Translations under genes and position numbers: made by a program | Assembly (NCBI RefSeq): GCF_028368935.1 | Contig: NZ_JAQNDK010000002.1 | Coordinates: forward strand, 248,001 to 312,000 | DNA: 64,000 bases | Reading direction: 5' to 3' | Origin: Sorangium aterium | GTDB lineage: Bacteria > Myxococcota_A > Polyangia > Polyangiales > Polyangiaceae | Notes under the pieces: generated by a model | Told to the model about the DNA's origin: nothing | The model's input: only the letters and a program-made list of their open reading frames with translations | The model's database searches: none | Part shown: piece after piece, positions 17,174 to 27,297 of the stretch | Position numbering within the stretch: position 1 is the first letter of the stretch | Layout: each line of letters opens with the position of its first letter

Positions 17174-18472
17174 ATGGAACCTCACGAGACGGTTCTCCAA
17201 TCGCATCATGGCGAGCTTGCCGCCCTGCGCGCTCGTGTGTCCAGGCTAGAGCAGATCGAGCGGGACCTGCGTGCCGAGCTCAGCCGTACGAACGCGGTGC
17301 TACAGGCAATTCCGTACCTGCTCTGCGTCCACGATCCGGTCGAGCAGCGCGCGCTCTACGAGAACCGCTCGCTGGCCCGCGAGCTCGGTTATGCGGCGGA
17401 CGACGAGGACCTCGGGGGCCTCGATGCGTTCGTGACGCTCGCGCACCCCGACGACCAGACCCGGGCTCGCGAGCAGCTCGATCACGCCGGAGAAGGCCAG
17501 GCGAGCGACTCGGCGGAGCTCGCGTATCGGCTGCGCAAGGCGGACGGGTCGTGGTGCTGGGTCACCAGGCGCGAGATCGTCCTCGCGCGCGACGGCGCCG
17601 GCAAGCCGCGCCAGGTCATGAGTGTAGTCCAGGACATCACGGGTCGAAAGGACATGGAGGTCGAGCAGCGCCGCCAGGCCGAAGAGCTAGGCGTGTCGAA
17701 GACATTGATTGACAATGCGCTAGATGGCATCACATTGACGTCCATGAGCGGGCAGGTCGTCTATGCCAACACCGCCTTCAAGGCGATGAGCGGCTTCGGC
17801 GACAGCGCGGTCGGCTGCGGGCTGACCGACTTCTATGCGCCCGAGACCTTCCGCCAGCTCTCCGACGAGGTCTTGCCGACCTTGATGAAGGACGGCGCAT
17901 GGCGCGGCGTCCTCAAGATCCGGCGCCCCGACGGGAGCGAGTGGATGGGGCAGACCACCGCCTTCGTGGTCGTGGGCCCGGCGGGCGAGCCGACGGGCAT
18001 GGCGGCGTTCTTCAGGGACATCACGGAGCAGCTCCGGTACGAGGAGGAGACGCTCGCCCAGATGCGGGTGATCCAGGCGCAGCAGGCGGCGCTCCGCGAG
18101 CTCGGCACGCCGCTCATCCCGATCGCCGACGGCGTGATCGCGATGCCCCTCATCGGAACGATCGACCGGGAGCGCGCGCAGCAGATCCTGGAGACGCTCC
18201 TGAACGCGCTCGGCGAGAAGCAATCGGCCGTGGCGATACTCGATATCACCGGCGTGAAGGCCGTGGACGGAGAGGTGGCCGCCGCGCTGGTCCGCGTCGC
18301 GCAGGCGGCGAGGCTGCTCGGCGCCGACGTCGTGTTGTCAGGCGTCCGTCCCGTCGTCGCGCAGGCGCTCGTCGATCTTGGCACAGAGCTCAGAGGGCTC
18401 GTCACCTGCGGCACCCTGCAAAGTGGTATCGCCTACGCGCTGAAGCGCAAGGCACGCTCGATGACCGTCTGA
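17174..18472 (+). CDS. PAS-PAS-STAS regulator (RsbR-like)
   Basis: This 432-residue cytoplasmic protein starts with a coiled coil (LAALRARVSRLEQIERDLRA), followed by two PAS domains (AIPYLLCVHDPVEQ...VMSVVQDITGRKDM and DNALDGITLTSMSGQVVYAN...AAFFRDITEQLRYEEE) and a C-terminal STAS domain (TPLIPIADGVIAMPLIGTID ... VAILDITGVKAVDGEVAAAL). RsbR-type proteins join stressosome-like complexes and are phosphorylated on a conserved Ser/Thr in the V-D-S/T motif; here the motif is VDG, so that acceptor is missing. ATG 17174 has GGGGGA upstream. It lies 44 bases before the NRPS gene, so co-transcription is likely. A paralogue with the Thr intact is at 51021. Confidence 0.85.
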   Translation: MEPHETVLQSHHGELAALRARVSRLEQIERDLRAELSRTNAVLQAIPYLLCVHDPVEQRALYENRSLARELGYAADDEDLGGLDAFVTLAHPDDQTRAREQLDHAGEGQASDSAELAYRLRKADGSWCWVTRREIVLARDGAGKPRQVMSVVQDITGRKDMEVEQRRQAEELGVSKTLIDNALDGITLTSMSGQVVYANTAFKAMSGFGDSAVGCGLTDFYAPETFRQLSDEVLPTLMKDGAWRGVLKIRRPDGSEWMGQTTAFVVVGPAGEPTGMAAFFRDITEQLRYEEETLAQMRVIQAQQAALRELGTPLIPIADGVIAMPLIGTIDRERAQQILETLLNALGEKQSAVAILDITGVKAVDGEVAAALVRVAQAARLLGADVVLSGVRPVVAQALVDLGTELRGLVTCGTLQSGIAYALKRKARSMTV

Positions 18473-18516
18473 GCTCCCACGCATCGTCCTCTGCAGTTCA
18501 ACGGGGAGGTTCGATC

Positions 18517-21500
18517 ATGCGCGCTCACGCGACACAGGCTCGTCTGTCCCACGCACCAGGGGAGCTCCCGCGCGAGCTCCCCGCGCTCGATCTAGCGACC
18601 GATCGCCCACGCCCGCCCGCGCCTTCGCGACGTCGCGCGTCGGTGTCCCGAGAGCTGCCGCCTCGGCTCGCCCTGGAGCTCGATCGCGTGCGCCGGGGCT
18701 CGGGCGCGACGCTCTTCGTCACCCTGCTCTCCGCTTATGCGGCGCTGCTCTACCGCCATACCGTTCAGAGCGAGATCCTGATCGGGACGCCCTGGCCTCG
18801 CCGCGGCGGTCGGCGGGGCTGGCCCGCGGCGCCAGGGCCGCGCCATCCGCTCGTCCTGCATGCCCGCATCGACGAGGAGCTCAGCTTTCGAGACCTCCTC
18901 GCGCAGATCGCCGCGCAGATCGCCTCGGCCGAGGGCCGTCGGCACGTGCCTCCGGACGAGCCGCTCGCGGAGCCCGGGGCGGCGGACGACACGAGCGATC
19001 ACCCGATGTTCCAGACCACCTTCGAGCTCGCGCGACCCGGGGATGTCCCGCGCCGCGCCGCGCTCAAGGCGGCGACAGCGGCGCGGCGCTCGCGCGCCCG
19101 GCCAGCCACGCCGGTCGATCTGTCGCTGTCCGTCACGGCGTCGGAGCGAGGGCTCGCCGCGACGATGACGTACAGCACCGACGTGTTCGATCCCGGGACC
19201 ATCGAGCGGCTCCTGGACCACCTCGGCCTCCTGCTCGCGGGCGTCGCGGAGGACGCAGAGCGGCCGATCGCCGAGATTCCGCTGCTCACGCCGGAGGAGC
19301 GCCGCCGGATGACCGTGGTCTGGAACGCGACGCGGACCGCCTACCCGCGCGACGCGTGTGTTCATGAGCTCTTCGAGGAGCACGTCGCGCGGACGCCCGA
19401 CGCCATCGCTGTCATCGAGGGCGGCGAGGCGCTCACCTACCGCGAGCTGAACCGCCGCGCCAACCGGCTCGCTCATCGGATCTCCGCGCGCCGCGCCGGC
19501 CCCGATCTGCGCGTGGCCGTCGTTGTCGAACGTTCGTCGAGCGCGCTCGTCGCCCTGCTCGGGGTCCTCAAGGCAGGCGGCGCCTACGTGCCCCTCGATC
19601 CGAGCTATCCAGACGAGCGGCTGCGCTTCATGCTGGAGGACGCGGCGGTGAGCCTGGTGCTCGGGCAGCGAGCGCTGGTGACGCGGCTCGACTTCCGCGG
19701 GGAGGTCATGTGCCTCGACGAGGACCACGGCGCGCCCGGCGACGACAGAAACCCCGCCATTCCTGCTGCCCCGACCGATCTCGCTTATGTGATGTTCACA
19801 TCGGGCTCGACCGGCCGGCCCAAGGGCGTTGCCGTCCCGCACCGAGGGGTCGTCCGCCTCGTACGGGACACCGGCTATGTGGCGTTCGGGCCCTCGGATC
19901 GCGTGGCCCACGCCTCCAGCCTCTCCTTCGACGCGTCGACGTTCGAGATCTGGGGCGCGCTGCTCAACGGCGCATGCCTCGTCATCGTGTCTCACGAGAC
20001 GCTGCTGTCGCCGGAAGCGATGCCTGCGCTCCTCCGCCGCGAAGGCATCACCGTCCTGTTCCTGACGACAGCGCTCTTCCACCACCTCGCGCGTGTGGGC
20101 CCGGACGCCTTTCAGGGGCTCTCCTACCTCGTCGTCGGCGGCGACGTGCTCAATCCGACGCTGTCCAGAGAGGTGCTCCTGAAAGGCCCCCCGAAGCACC
20201 TCGTGAACGGCTACGGTCCGACCGAGAACACGACGTTCTCCACGGCTCACCTCGTGCGCGCGGTCCCGGAGGGCGCCTCCCGCGTGCCGATCGGAAGGCC
20301 CATCTCGAACACGCGCGCCTATGTCCTCGACCGCCGGCTCCAGCCGGTGCCGGTGGGGGTCCCCGGTGAGCTCTACGTCGCCGGCGACGGGCTCGCCCGA
20401 GGCTACCTGAACCGACCCGATCTGACCGCCGCAGCGTTTGTCCAGAACCCCTTGCCCGAGGAGCCGGGAGAGCGCCTGTACAGGACGGGCGATCAGGTCC
20501 GCTATCTGGCCGATGGCTCGCTCGATTTCCTGGGGCGGATCGACGCCCAGGTGAAGATCCGCGGCTTCCGCGTCGAGCTCGGCGAAATCGAGGCGGCGCT
20601 GTGCGCGTGCCCCTCCGTGCGCGAGGCCGTTGTCGTGCTCCATGAGCACGCGCCCGGCGACATGCGCCTCGTGGCGTACGTCGTCTCGGACTTCGGCCCG
20701 GGCGGCCCTCCGTCGCGCCCGCCGTGCGGGGATCGGTCGCAGGGAGCGGAGGCCGGCGTGGACAGCAGCGGCCCCGCGAGCTGCGGCCCCGCATCCCGCG
20801 ACCTGTCGAGGAGCCTGCGCCGGTGTCTGCAGGAGAAGCTGCCCGACTACATGATCCCGGCCGCGTTCGTCGTTGTGCCAAAGCTGCCGCTCGCCGCGAC
20901 AGGGAAGGTCGATCGCAAGACGCTGCCGCCGCCCGACGTCGGCCGGCTGCACGCCGGAGAGCCGGAGAGCTCCCGCTCTCCGATCGAGCGTCAGGTGGCC
21001 GAGATCTGGGCGTCCGTCCTCCATACCGACCGCCCGGAGGTCGACGATGACTTCTTCGAGCTCGGCGGAGACTCGCTGCTGGCGGCGCAGGTGCTCCTCC
21101 AGGTGCGGACGGTCTTCCATGTCGACGTGCCCGCGCGCCGGCTGTTCGAGTCGCCCACCCTGGCCGGGCTCGCCCGCGCCGTCGAGGAGGCGCTGCGCTG
21201 GAAGGCGCGCGGCGCCAGGGGGTCGATGGGCGCGATCGACCTCCGCGCGGAGGCCGCCCTCGCCCCCGACATCCGCCCTTGCGGCTCGCTCGTCGACACG
21301 AGCGCTCCGCCTCGCCACGTCTTCCTCACCGGCGCCACGGGGTTCCTGGGCGCCTTTCTCGTGCGCGACCTCCTCACGCAGACGCGCGCCACGGTCCATT
21401 GCCTGGTCCGCGCTCCCGACGCCGCCGCAGGCCTGGCGAGGCTCCGGCGGAGCCTGGAGGCCTATTCGCTCTGGGATCCCGCGGCGAGCGCGAGGATCGT

Positions 21501-22545
21501 CGCCGTGCCTGGCGATCTGAAAGAGCCGCTGCTCGGGCTCACCCCGGCCTGCTTCGAGGCGCTCGCGCAGCGCATCGACGCGATCTACCACGCCGGCGCC
21601 GAGGTCAATTACATCAAGCCCTACGCGTCCCACAAGGCGGCGAACGTGCTGGGGACACAGGAGGTCCTGCGGCTCGCTTGCCTGCGCAGGACGAAGCCCG
21701 TGCATCACGTCTCGACGATCGGGATCACCGGCCAGATCGGCTATTTCACGGGCGCCCGGACCGTGCGGGAGAGCGATGATCTCGATCGCTGGGTGGACCA
21801 CCTCCACACGGACATGGGTTATTCCCAGAGCAAGTGGGTTGCCGAGAAGCTCGTGTGGCTCGCGCACGGGCGCGGGGTGCCCGTCACCGTCTTCCGCCCC
21901 GGGTTCATCCTGGGTCACAGCCAGACGGGCGCCGCCAACGTGGCCGACTTCGTGAGCAGGATGATCAAAGGCTGCGTCGAGATGGGATGTGCCCCCGACC
22001 TCCCCGCGCAGAGCAAGGAATTCGTGACGGTCGATTACGTCAGCCGGGCGATCGTGCACCTGTCCTGCCGGCCGGGCTCGCTGGGGAAGGCGTTCCACCT
22101 GGTGCCCCCCTCGTCTCAGCGGCTCGATCTGAACGGCTTCTTCGACCTGCTCGTGTCCCGCGGCTATCCGCTCGTGCGCTTGCCGTACGCGCAATGGTGC
22201 GAGCAGCTGCTGGCGTGGATACGGCGATCGGGCGACAGCCCGTTCCTTCCCCTCCTGCCGATGCTGACCGAGAAGGTCCACGGCGACCTGACCCGATGGG
22301 AGCTGTACGCGCAGATGCCGGCCTACGACTGCCAGAACACGATCGATGGGCTGGCCGGCACGGCGATCGCGTGTCCCCCGATGGACGCCCGGCTGCTGGA
22401 CACGCTCCTGGCCTACTACCTGCGCAGCGGGCACCTGAGCGCCCCGGCGCCGGCCGCGAGCGGCGTGCGCCTGGCCGCGCCGAGGGCCCGCAGCCCGCTG
22501 CGATGGCAAGATGTCGCGCGCACGCGGCGGGGCGCTCACGGCTGA
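18517..22545 (+). CDS. Single-module NRPS: partial C - adenylation - carrier - thioester reductase
   Basis: The 1342-residue enzyme starts with only the C-terminal half of a condensation domain (about 40-275; the HHxxxDG half is absent). It is followed by an adenylation domain with MFTSGSTGRPKG (about 426), SFDASTFEIWG, NGYGPTENTT, YRTGDQVR and ATGKVDRK. The carrier serine lies in FFELGGDSLLA (about 852). The terminal NAD(P)H-dependent reductase has GATGFLGAFL (about 938) and YSQSKW (about 1101). A by-eye specificity code reads D-A-F-F-V-G-G-T-F, closest to the Val/Ile class. The expected chemistry is activation of one amino acid and reductive release as an aldehyde or alcohol. ATG 18517 has GGGGAGG 7 bases upstream. 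It is transcribed with the STAS regulator; no other biosynthetic genes follow. Confidence 0.9.
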   Translation: MRAHATQARLSHAPGELPRELPALDLATDRPRPPAPSRRRASVSRELPPRLALELDRVRRGSGATLFVTLLSAYAALLYRHTVQSEILIGTPWPRRGGRRGWPAAPGPRHPLVLHARIDEELSFRDLLAQIAAQIASAEGRRHVPPDEPLAEPGAADDTSDHPMFQTTFELARPGDVPRRAALKAATAARRSRARPATPVDLSLSVTASERGLAATMTYSTDVFDPGTIERLLDHLGLLLAGVAEDAERPIAEIPLLTPEERRRMTVVWNATRTAYPRDACVHELFEEHVARTPDAIAVIEGGEALTYRELNRRANRLAHRISARRAGPDLRVAVVVERSSSALVALLGVLKAGGAYVPLDPSYPDERLRFMLEDAAVSLVLGQRALVTRLDFRGEVMCLDEDHGAPGDDRNPAIPAAPTDLAYVMFTSGSTGRPKGVAVPHRGVVRLVRDTGYVAFGPSDRVAHASSLSFDASTFEIWGALLNGACLVIVSHETLLSPEAMPALLRREGITVLFLTTALFHHLARVGPDAFQGLSYLVVGGDVLNPTLSREVLLKGPPKHLVNGYGPTENTTFSTAHLVRAVPEGASRVPIGRPISNTRAYVLDRRLQPVPVGVPGELYVAGDGLARGYLNRPDLTAAAFVQNPLPEEPGERLYRTGDQVRYLADGSLDFLGRIDAQVKIRGFRVELGEIEAALCACPSVREAVVVLHEHAPGDMRLVAYVVSDFGPGGPPSRPPCGDRSQGAEAGVDSSGPASCGPASRDLSRSLRRCLQEKLPDYMIPAAFVVVPKLPLAATGKVDRKTLPPPDVGRLHAGEPESSRSPIERQVAEIWASVLHTDRPEVDDDFFELGGDSLLAAQVLLQVRTVFHVDVPARRLFESPTLAGLARAVEEALRWKARGARGSMGAIDLRAEAALAPDIRPCGSLVDTSAPPRHVFLTGATGFLGAFLVRDLLTQTRATVHCLVRAPDAAAGLARLRRSLEAYSLWDPAASARIVAVPGDLKEPLLGLTPACFEALAQRIDAIYHAGAEVNYIKPYASHKAANVLGTQEVLRLACLRRTKPVHHVSTIGITGQIGYFTGARTVRESDDLDRWVDHLHTDMGYSQSKWVAEKLVWLAHGRGVPVTVFRPGFILGHSQTGAANVADFVSRMIKGCVEMGCAPDLPAQSKEFVTVDYVSRAIVHLSCRPGSLGKAFHLVPPSSQRLDLNGFFDLLVSRGYPLVRLPYAQWCEQLLAWIRRSGDSPFLPLLPMLTEKVHGDLTRWELYAQMPAYDCQNTIDGLAGTAIACPPMDARLLDTLLAYYLRSGHLSAPAPAASGVRLAAPRARSPLRWQDVARTRRGAHG

Positions 22546-22632
22546 GCGCGCCTCCCACGCGCGCAGCGCGCCCCTCGCGGAGGCCGCGCGGGCTACCTCT
22601 ACTGCGGGAAGTTGCCCCGGATCAGCAGAAAA

Positions 22633-22734
22633 ACCGCCAAGGCGCCGAGGCCGCCAAGAGAAGAAGGGGACGGCCGTCCCGGCATTCCCCCTCTTATTCC
22701 CCTGGTTTCTTGGCGCCTTTGGCGGCTTGGCGGT
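22633..22734. repeat. Inverted-repeat intergenic element A (CGCCAAG units)
   Basis: The left arm ACCGCCAAGGCGCCGAGG continues with CCGCCAAGA (22633-22659), and the right arm TCTTGGCGCCTTTGGCGG continues with CTTGGCGGT (22708-22734), its imperfect complement. Each arm is itself about three copies of a 9-base unit. The middle contains the palindrome GGGACGGCCGTCCC. The element sits between the convergent NRPS and nitrate reductase genes. Its architecture matches elements at 36317 and 57324. Confidence 0.8.
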
Positions 22735-22765
22735 TCGCTTCTCAGGGCGACCTCCCGCAGTCGTG

Positions 22766-25012
22766 CTACCCGCGATCCTCTTCCCGCCGCACCTTCACCG
22801 CGCAGGCCTTGTACGACGGCTGCCGGGAGTACTGGTCGAAGGCCGGGAACGTCAGCTTGTTCGTGATCTCGTAGTGCATCGGGACGAATATCTCCCCGGG
22901 CTTCACCGAGTTCGTGACGAACGCCCGCGCCTTGATCTCCGCGCGGCGGGAGGCGATGACCACCCACTCGTTCATCTCGATGCCGATCTTCTTCGCGTCG
23001 ACAGGGCTCAGCTCGACGTAGATCTCCTTCGGATAGAGCCGCTGCAGCACCGCCGACTTCTTGGTCCGCGTCTGCGTGTGCCACTGGCTGGAGCTCCCTC
23101 GCCCCGTGAGCAGCGTGAAGGGATACTGCTCGTCGGTCGGCTCCGGCAGCTGGCGGGGCGCCTGGAAGGTGAACTTCGCCTTCTGATCCGGGCGGTAGTA
23201 CTGGCCGTCCTCGAACAGCCGCCGCTCGTTCGTCTCGAAGGCAGCCCCCTCGGGGTAGGGCCACTGGATGCCGCCGCGCTCGTCGAGCATCGCGTAGCCC
23301 TCGATGCCCGTGATGTCGCACGGCTGCCCCTTCGAGAGCCGCTTCATGATCTGGAAGACCGCCTCCGGGCTCTTCCACTCCTTGAACAGCTCGCCGCAGC
23401 CCCAGTACTGGGCGACCAGCTGGAAGATGTGAAAGTCCGCCAGCGCCTGGCCCGGGGCCCGCGCGACCTTCTTGACGAGGCCGATGCGCCGCTCCGAGTT
23501 GATGAACGTGCCCTCTTTTTCGGCCCACGAGGCGGCCGGCAGGACGAGGTGGGCGCGCTCCGCCGTCTCCGTCGTGGAATACATGTCCTGCACCACGAGG
23601 AACTCCAGGCGGCCGAGGAGCTCGTGCAGGTCTTCCTGGTTGATCCAGGAGTGGGCCGGGTTCGTCGCGATGATCCAGAGGCCCTTGATCTTCCCCTTCA
23701 AGATGCCTTCGATGATCTGGTCGTAGGCCAGGCTGTTCCGGGTCGGGATGACCTCCTCCGGAATACCGAGGATCCCGGCGATCTTCTTCCGGTGCTCCTC
23801 CTTCGTGAAGTCGTGGCCGGCGAACAGGCCCGTCGTGTTGCTGAACATCCGCGAGCCCATCGCGTTGCACTGGCCCGTGATGGAGTTCGCCCCGGTGCCG
23901 GGACGGCCGATGTTCCCCGTCATCAGCGCCAGGTTGATGAGCGACTGCGCGACCCGCACGCCCTCGTGGCTCTGGTTGACGCCCATGGTCCACCAGAACG
24001 ACACCCGCTTCCCGCTGTGGATCTTCTCCGCGAACGACGCGAGCTGCGCCTCGCTGAGCCCCGTCGCCTCGGCGACCCGCGCCGGCGTGAAGTCCTCGAC
24101 GTTCGCCTTGAACGCCTCGAAATCGACCGTGTGCGCGTCGATGTACCCCTGGTCGATCCACCCGCGCTGGATGAGGATGTGGGCGATGCCGTAGAACAGC
24201 GTCAGATCCGACTTCGGATTGAGCGCATAATGCGCCGTCGCCGCCATCGCCGTCTCGGTCTTGCGCGGATCCACGACGAGGATCTCGGGGCGGTTCTTGT
24301 TCTTGCAGAGCCGCTCCCACATGATCGGGTGGGCGATGCAGAGGTTCGAGCCGACGAGCACAACGACGTCGGACTCCTCGAAATCGCGGTACGTGTAGGG
24401 CGGCGCGTCGAACCCGAACGCCTCCTTGTACGCGACCACCGCCGTCGCCATGCATTGCCGGGTGTTGCCGTCCCCGTGCAGCATGCCCATCCCGAACTTC
24501 GCGAGCGCCCCGAGGAAGGCCATCTCCTCGGTGACGATCTGCCCGGTGCTGATGAACGCGACCGACTCCTTGCCGTGCGCGTCCTGGATCGCCTTGAACC
24601 GATCGACGAACGTGCGGAGCGCGACGTCCCACTCCACGCGCTCCAGCTTCCCGCGCGCGTTCCTGAGGAGCGGCGCCGTCGCGCGATCGGTCGCGCGGAG
24701 CGGCGTGAGCGCCTCCCAGCCCTTCGGGCACGCCATCCCGAGGTTCACGGGATAGTCGGTGTTCGGCGAGAGGTTGATCGCCTCGCCGTCCTTGAGGTGC
24801 ACGTTCAGCCCGCACCCGGTCGAGCAGAACCCGCACACGACCGTCGTCGTCTGGTCGGGCTTGAGCCGCGCAGGCACCCTCCCGAGGCCGAACTCGCCAG
24901 GGGTGAGGAGCAGCTCGCGCGTCAGCGGCCCGTTGCGCTGCAAGAGGAGGTTGTCCGCCTGCTTGGGCGCCGGAGGCGTCTTCTTCGCATCGCTCGCATC
25001 GCTGGTCGTCAT
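22766..25012 (-). CDS. nasA: Assimilatory nitrate reductase, molybdopterin catalytic subunit
   Basis: This 748-residue member of the DMSO-reductase family has an N-terminal 4Fe-4S motif ([13 protein letters not shown] ... GMACPKGW). It has a probable Mo-ligand cysteine in [10 protein letters not shown], cofactor-contact motifs ([58 protein letters not shown]) and the C-terminal dinucleotide-binding domain ([15 protein letters not shown]). The length and the N-terminal cluster suit cytoplasmic NasA/NarB enzymes. There is no twin-arginine leader. The start codon overlaps the stop of the upstream electron-transfer gene by one base (TGATG), implying coupled translation. With nirB and nirD it would reduce nitrate to ammonium for assimilation. 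Confidence 0.88.
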   Translation of the reverse strand: MTTSDASDAKKTPPAPKQADNLLLQRNGPLTRELLLTPGEFGLGRVPARLKPDQTTTVVCGFCSTGCGLNVHLKDGEAINLSPNTDYPVNLGMACPKGWEALTPLRATDRATAPLLRNARGKLERVEWDVALRTFVDRFKAIQDAHGKESVAFISTGQIVTEEMAFLGALAKFGMGMLHGDGNTRQCMATAVVAYKEAFGFDAPPYTYRDFEESDVVVLVGSNLCIAHPIMWERLCKNKNRPEILVVDPRKTETAMAATAHYALNPKSDLTLFYGIAHILIQRGWIDQGYIDAHTVDFEAFKANVEDFTPARVAEATGLSEAQLASFAEKIHSGKRVSFWWTMGVNQSHEGVRVAQSLINLALMTGNIGRPGTGANSITGQCNAMGSRMFSNTTGLFAGHDFTKEEHRKKIAGILGIPEEVIPTRNSLAYDQIIEGILKGKIKGLWIIATNPAHSWINQEDLHELLGRLEFLVVQDMYSTTETAERAHLVLPAASWAEKEGTFINSERRIGLVKKVARAPGQALADFHIFQLVAQYWGCGELFKEWKSPEAVFQIMKRLSKGQPCDITGIEGYAMLDERGGIQWPYPEGAAFETNERRLFEDGQYYRPDQKAKFTFQAPRQLPEPTDEQYPFTLLTGRGSSSQWHTQTRTKKSAVLQRLYPKEIYVELSPVDAKKIGIEMNEWVVIASRRAEIKARAFVTNSVKPGEIFVPMHYEITNKLTFPAFDQYSRQPSYKACAVKVRREEDRG

Positions 25013-26742
25013 CAGGAGAGCCCTCCGGGCATCTTGGAGGCGGGCGCCGCTGCGAAGAAGAGGTACCGCTCGAGGAACTCGCCCGCGAGGCAGAACAGGA
25101 ACGCCACGACCGCCATCGCCATCAGAACTTCAGAGCTCACGCCGCTGTTCGGCGCCGAGAAGAGGCTGAGCGCCGGCAGGACGATCCCGCCGAGCGCCCC
25201 GCAGGCGAAGCGCCAGCCCGTCGCGCCCTTCAGCTCTCCCGTCATCAGGATCGCGCTCCGCTTGAGCGTGGAGTGGCTCCGCTTCCGCAGGTGCCGGAAC
25301 ATCGAGAGCTCCACGAGCAGCTTGAGCGCCGTCGTCACGCACAGGAACGCGCTCAGCCCGCGGAAGCCCCGGGTCAGGAGCAGCGCCGCGTGCTCGGCGC
25401 TCAGGAGCAGGCCGATCATCAGGACCGTCGAGCTCCCGAGGATGGCCGCCGTGGTCGCGAACTTGAAGCCCGTCAGGGCCCCGCGCCAGTGCTCCCGCTG
25501 CGTCGCGGCGTACACCATCACGGAGCAGAAGACCCCGAGGATCCCGCTCAGCGCGACCGCATAGGAGAGCGGCGCCTGCAGGGGCCCGATCGGGGGCAGC
25601 ATCGAGAGCGCCGGGATGGCAGGCACCCAGAAGGACGCTGCGTATAGCGTCGCGGCGCCCGCGAAGAGCGAGAAGCCCAGGATCTCCCGGCTGAGCCACG
25701 ACGTCTTGAGGCCCAGGAAGGCCCGGAACGCGAACTGCGGCCGGCCGAGGTGAAAGAGGCTCGCCTTCAGCGCGGCGATCCCGAAGACGAGCGCGAACGT
25801 CGCGCTGTGGCCGCCGAAATCCCGCGTCGCCTGCGCGCCGAGGAGCTCGTTGAGCGCCAGGTTCACGCAGAACGCGCCCACCGAGAGCTGCGTCAGCACC
25901 AGCATCGCGACGAGCGGAGGGTGGGAGTGCTCCCGGCTCACCTGGTAGAAGTCCGCGGGGAGCATGTTGCGCGGCAGCGACTTCTGCGTCTTGTAGGTCG
26001 TCGTCGGGATCGTGATCTCCGGCGCCGCCGCCCCCGGCAGGAAGAGGCTCGTCTGGCTCTCTTGCACGGCCTGCTGCTGGTCGACCATCGTGATCCGGAT
26101 GGCGCCGTTCGGGCACGACTGCACGCACGCCGGGGCCTCGTCGTTGGCCAGCCGGTCGCTGCACATGTCGCACTTGCGCACGATCCCCCGCTCCGCGTTG
26201 AACTTCGGAGCGTCGTAGGGGCACATCAGGATGCAGTACTGGCAGCCGATGCACTGGTCATCGAGGTGCTTGACGATGCCGGTGATCGGGTCCTTCTCGT
26301 AGGCCTTGACCGGGCACCCCGACATGCACGCCGGGTCCAGGCAGTGGTGGCACGCCGTCGTCACGCTCTGCTGCGCCGGCGTCTGGGGCGTGCCGCCGTG
26401 GAGGAGCCCGACCGAGCGCCACACCTCGTTGTCGTCGAGGCCGTTCAGGCTGTGGCAGGCAGTGACGCACGCCTTGCAGGCCGTGCACGCGTCGAGGTCG
26501 ACCTCGAAGCCGTACTGCTGGCCAGGCTTCGGCTTCTCGAGCGGGATGAGGTCGCGGTAGTACTTGGACTGAGCCGGGAGCGCGTGCTCCTCGTGCATCC
26601 TGGAGAACTTCTCGACCGCCGTGAGCTTCTGCTGGTCGGCCAGGAGCGACTCCAGCAGGCTCTTGTTGTTGTCGTGGATCTTCGGCGCCGAGTTGACGAT
26701 GGGTAAGCGAAAATGAGTGTCCGAGACCTTTGCAACGCTCAT
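25012..26742 (-). CDS. Fused DmsB-DmsC-like electron-transfer subunit
   Basis: The 576-residue protein joins two usual subunits. Residues about 80-230 hold four cysteine groups of a DmsB/NrfC ferredoxin ([60 protein letters not shown]...[10 protein letters not shown]). From about residue 285 a DmsC-type membrane anchor with about eight hydrophobic helices follows ([33 protein letters not shown] and others). DmsC-type anchors oxidise quinol, so this chain could pass electrons from the quinone pool to the nitrate reductase it overlaps. ATG 26742 ([11 protein letters not shown]) is preferred over 26826. Pairing with an assimilatory nitrate reductase rather than a DMSO or polysulfide reductase is unusual. 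Confidence 0.85.
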   Translation of the reverse strand: MSVAKVSDTHFRLPIVNSAPKIHDNNKSLLESLLADQQKLTAVEKFSRMHEEHALPAQSKYYRDLIPLEKPKPGQQYGFEVDLDACTACKACVTACHSLNGLDDNEVWRSVGLLHGGTPQTPAQQSVTTACHHCLDPACMSGCPVKAYEKDPITGIVKHLDDQCIGCQYCILMCPYDAPKFNAERGIVRKCDMCSDRLANDEAPACVQSCPNGAIRITMVDQQQAVQESQTSLFLPGAAAPEITIPTTTYKTQKSLPRNMLPADFYQVSREHSHPPLVAMLVLTQLSVGAFCVNLALNELLGAQATRDFGGHSATFALVFGIAALKASLFHLGRPQFAFRAFLGLKTSWLSREILGFSLFAGAATLYAASFWVPAIPALSMLPPIGPLQAPLSYAVALSGILGVFCSVMVYAATQREHWRGALTGFKFATTAAILGSSTVLMIGLLLSAEHAALLLTRGFRGLSAFLCVTTALKLLVELSMFRHLRKRSHSTLKRSAILMTGELKGATGWRFACGALGGIVLPALSLFSAPNSGVSSEVLMAMAVVAFLFCLAGEFLERYLFFAAAPASKMPGGLS

Positions 26743-26861
26743 CGAAATTCCCTGTCTACCCGGCGCGGAAGCCCAGCCCCGAGAACTCCAAGAGAGACAC
26801 AGCGAACGGCGGCGCGTCCGCCGCAAGGGAGCGCCTGGCGCCGGCTCGCCAGGTCATCCCG

Positions 26862-27260
26862 TCAGCTCGCCGCCGCGAGCGGCTCCGCCGCGGCCTGGAT
26901 CTCGACGCGTCCGGCCCGGACCCGGATCGGATACACGGGGATGCTCACGCCCGGGTCGTCGAGGCACTGACCCGACCGCAGATCGAAGCTCTGCTTGTAG
27001 ATCGGCGAGGCGATCTTGGGGACGCCCCCCTTGTCCCCGACGATGCCGCGGGAGAGGACGAACGCCTTGCTGAACGGGTCGAAGTTGCTGATGGCGTAGA
27101 CCTCCTCGCCCTCGCCGACCCGGACGAGCGCGATCTGGCGCTTCCCGACGAGCGCGCAGACCCCCGTGTTCGGGATGATGTCCTCTACCCCGCAGACGTC
27201 GATCCACCCCTGGGTCATGGTCTCGCTCCGAGGCGCTTCCGAAGTGTGCAGCTCGCTCAT
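26862..27260 (-). CDS. nirD: Nitrite reductase small subunit (Rieske-like NirD)
   Basis: The 132-residue protein has the NirD fold: WIDVCGVEDIIPNTGVCALV, RQIALVRVGEGEEVYAISNF, DPFSKAFVLSRGIVGDKGGV, KIASPIYKQSFDLRSGQCLDD. As usual for NirD, the Rieske Cys/His ligands are missing. It forms the NADH-dependent siroheme nitrite reductase with NirB, encoded 37 bases upstream. An internal ATG (MTQGWIDV) is an alternative start. Confidence 0.9.
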   Translation of the reverse strand: MSELHTSEAPRSETMTQGWIDVCGVEDIIPNTGVCALVGKRQIALVRVGEGEEVYAISNFDPFSKAFVLSRGIVGDKGGVPKIASPIYKQSFDLRSGQCLDDPGVSIPVYPIRVRAGRVEIQAAAEPLAAAS

Positions 27261-27297
27261 GACGGTCTCCCTCAGACAAGGCCCCTCGGCCCTGCCG

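Noticed and set aside
17899-18516. Upstream extension of the NRPS reading frame
   Set aside because: It is antisense-like noise inside the PAS-STAS gene; the ATG at 18517 has a strong ribosome-binding site.
18592-22539. 1315-codon minus-strand open frame opposite the NRPS gene
   Set aside because: A mirror frame caused by GC-rich codon bias; it shows no protein motifs, while the plus strand has clear NRPS motifs.
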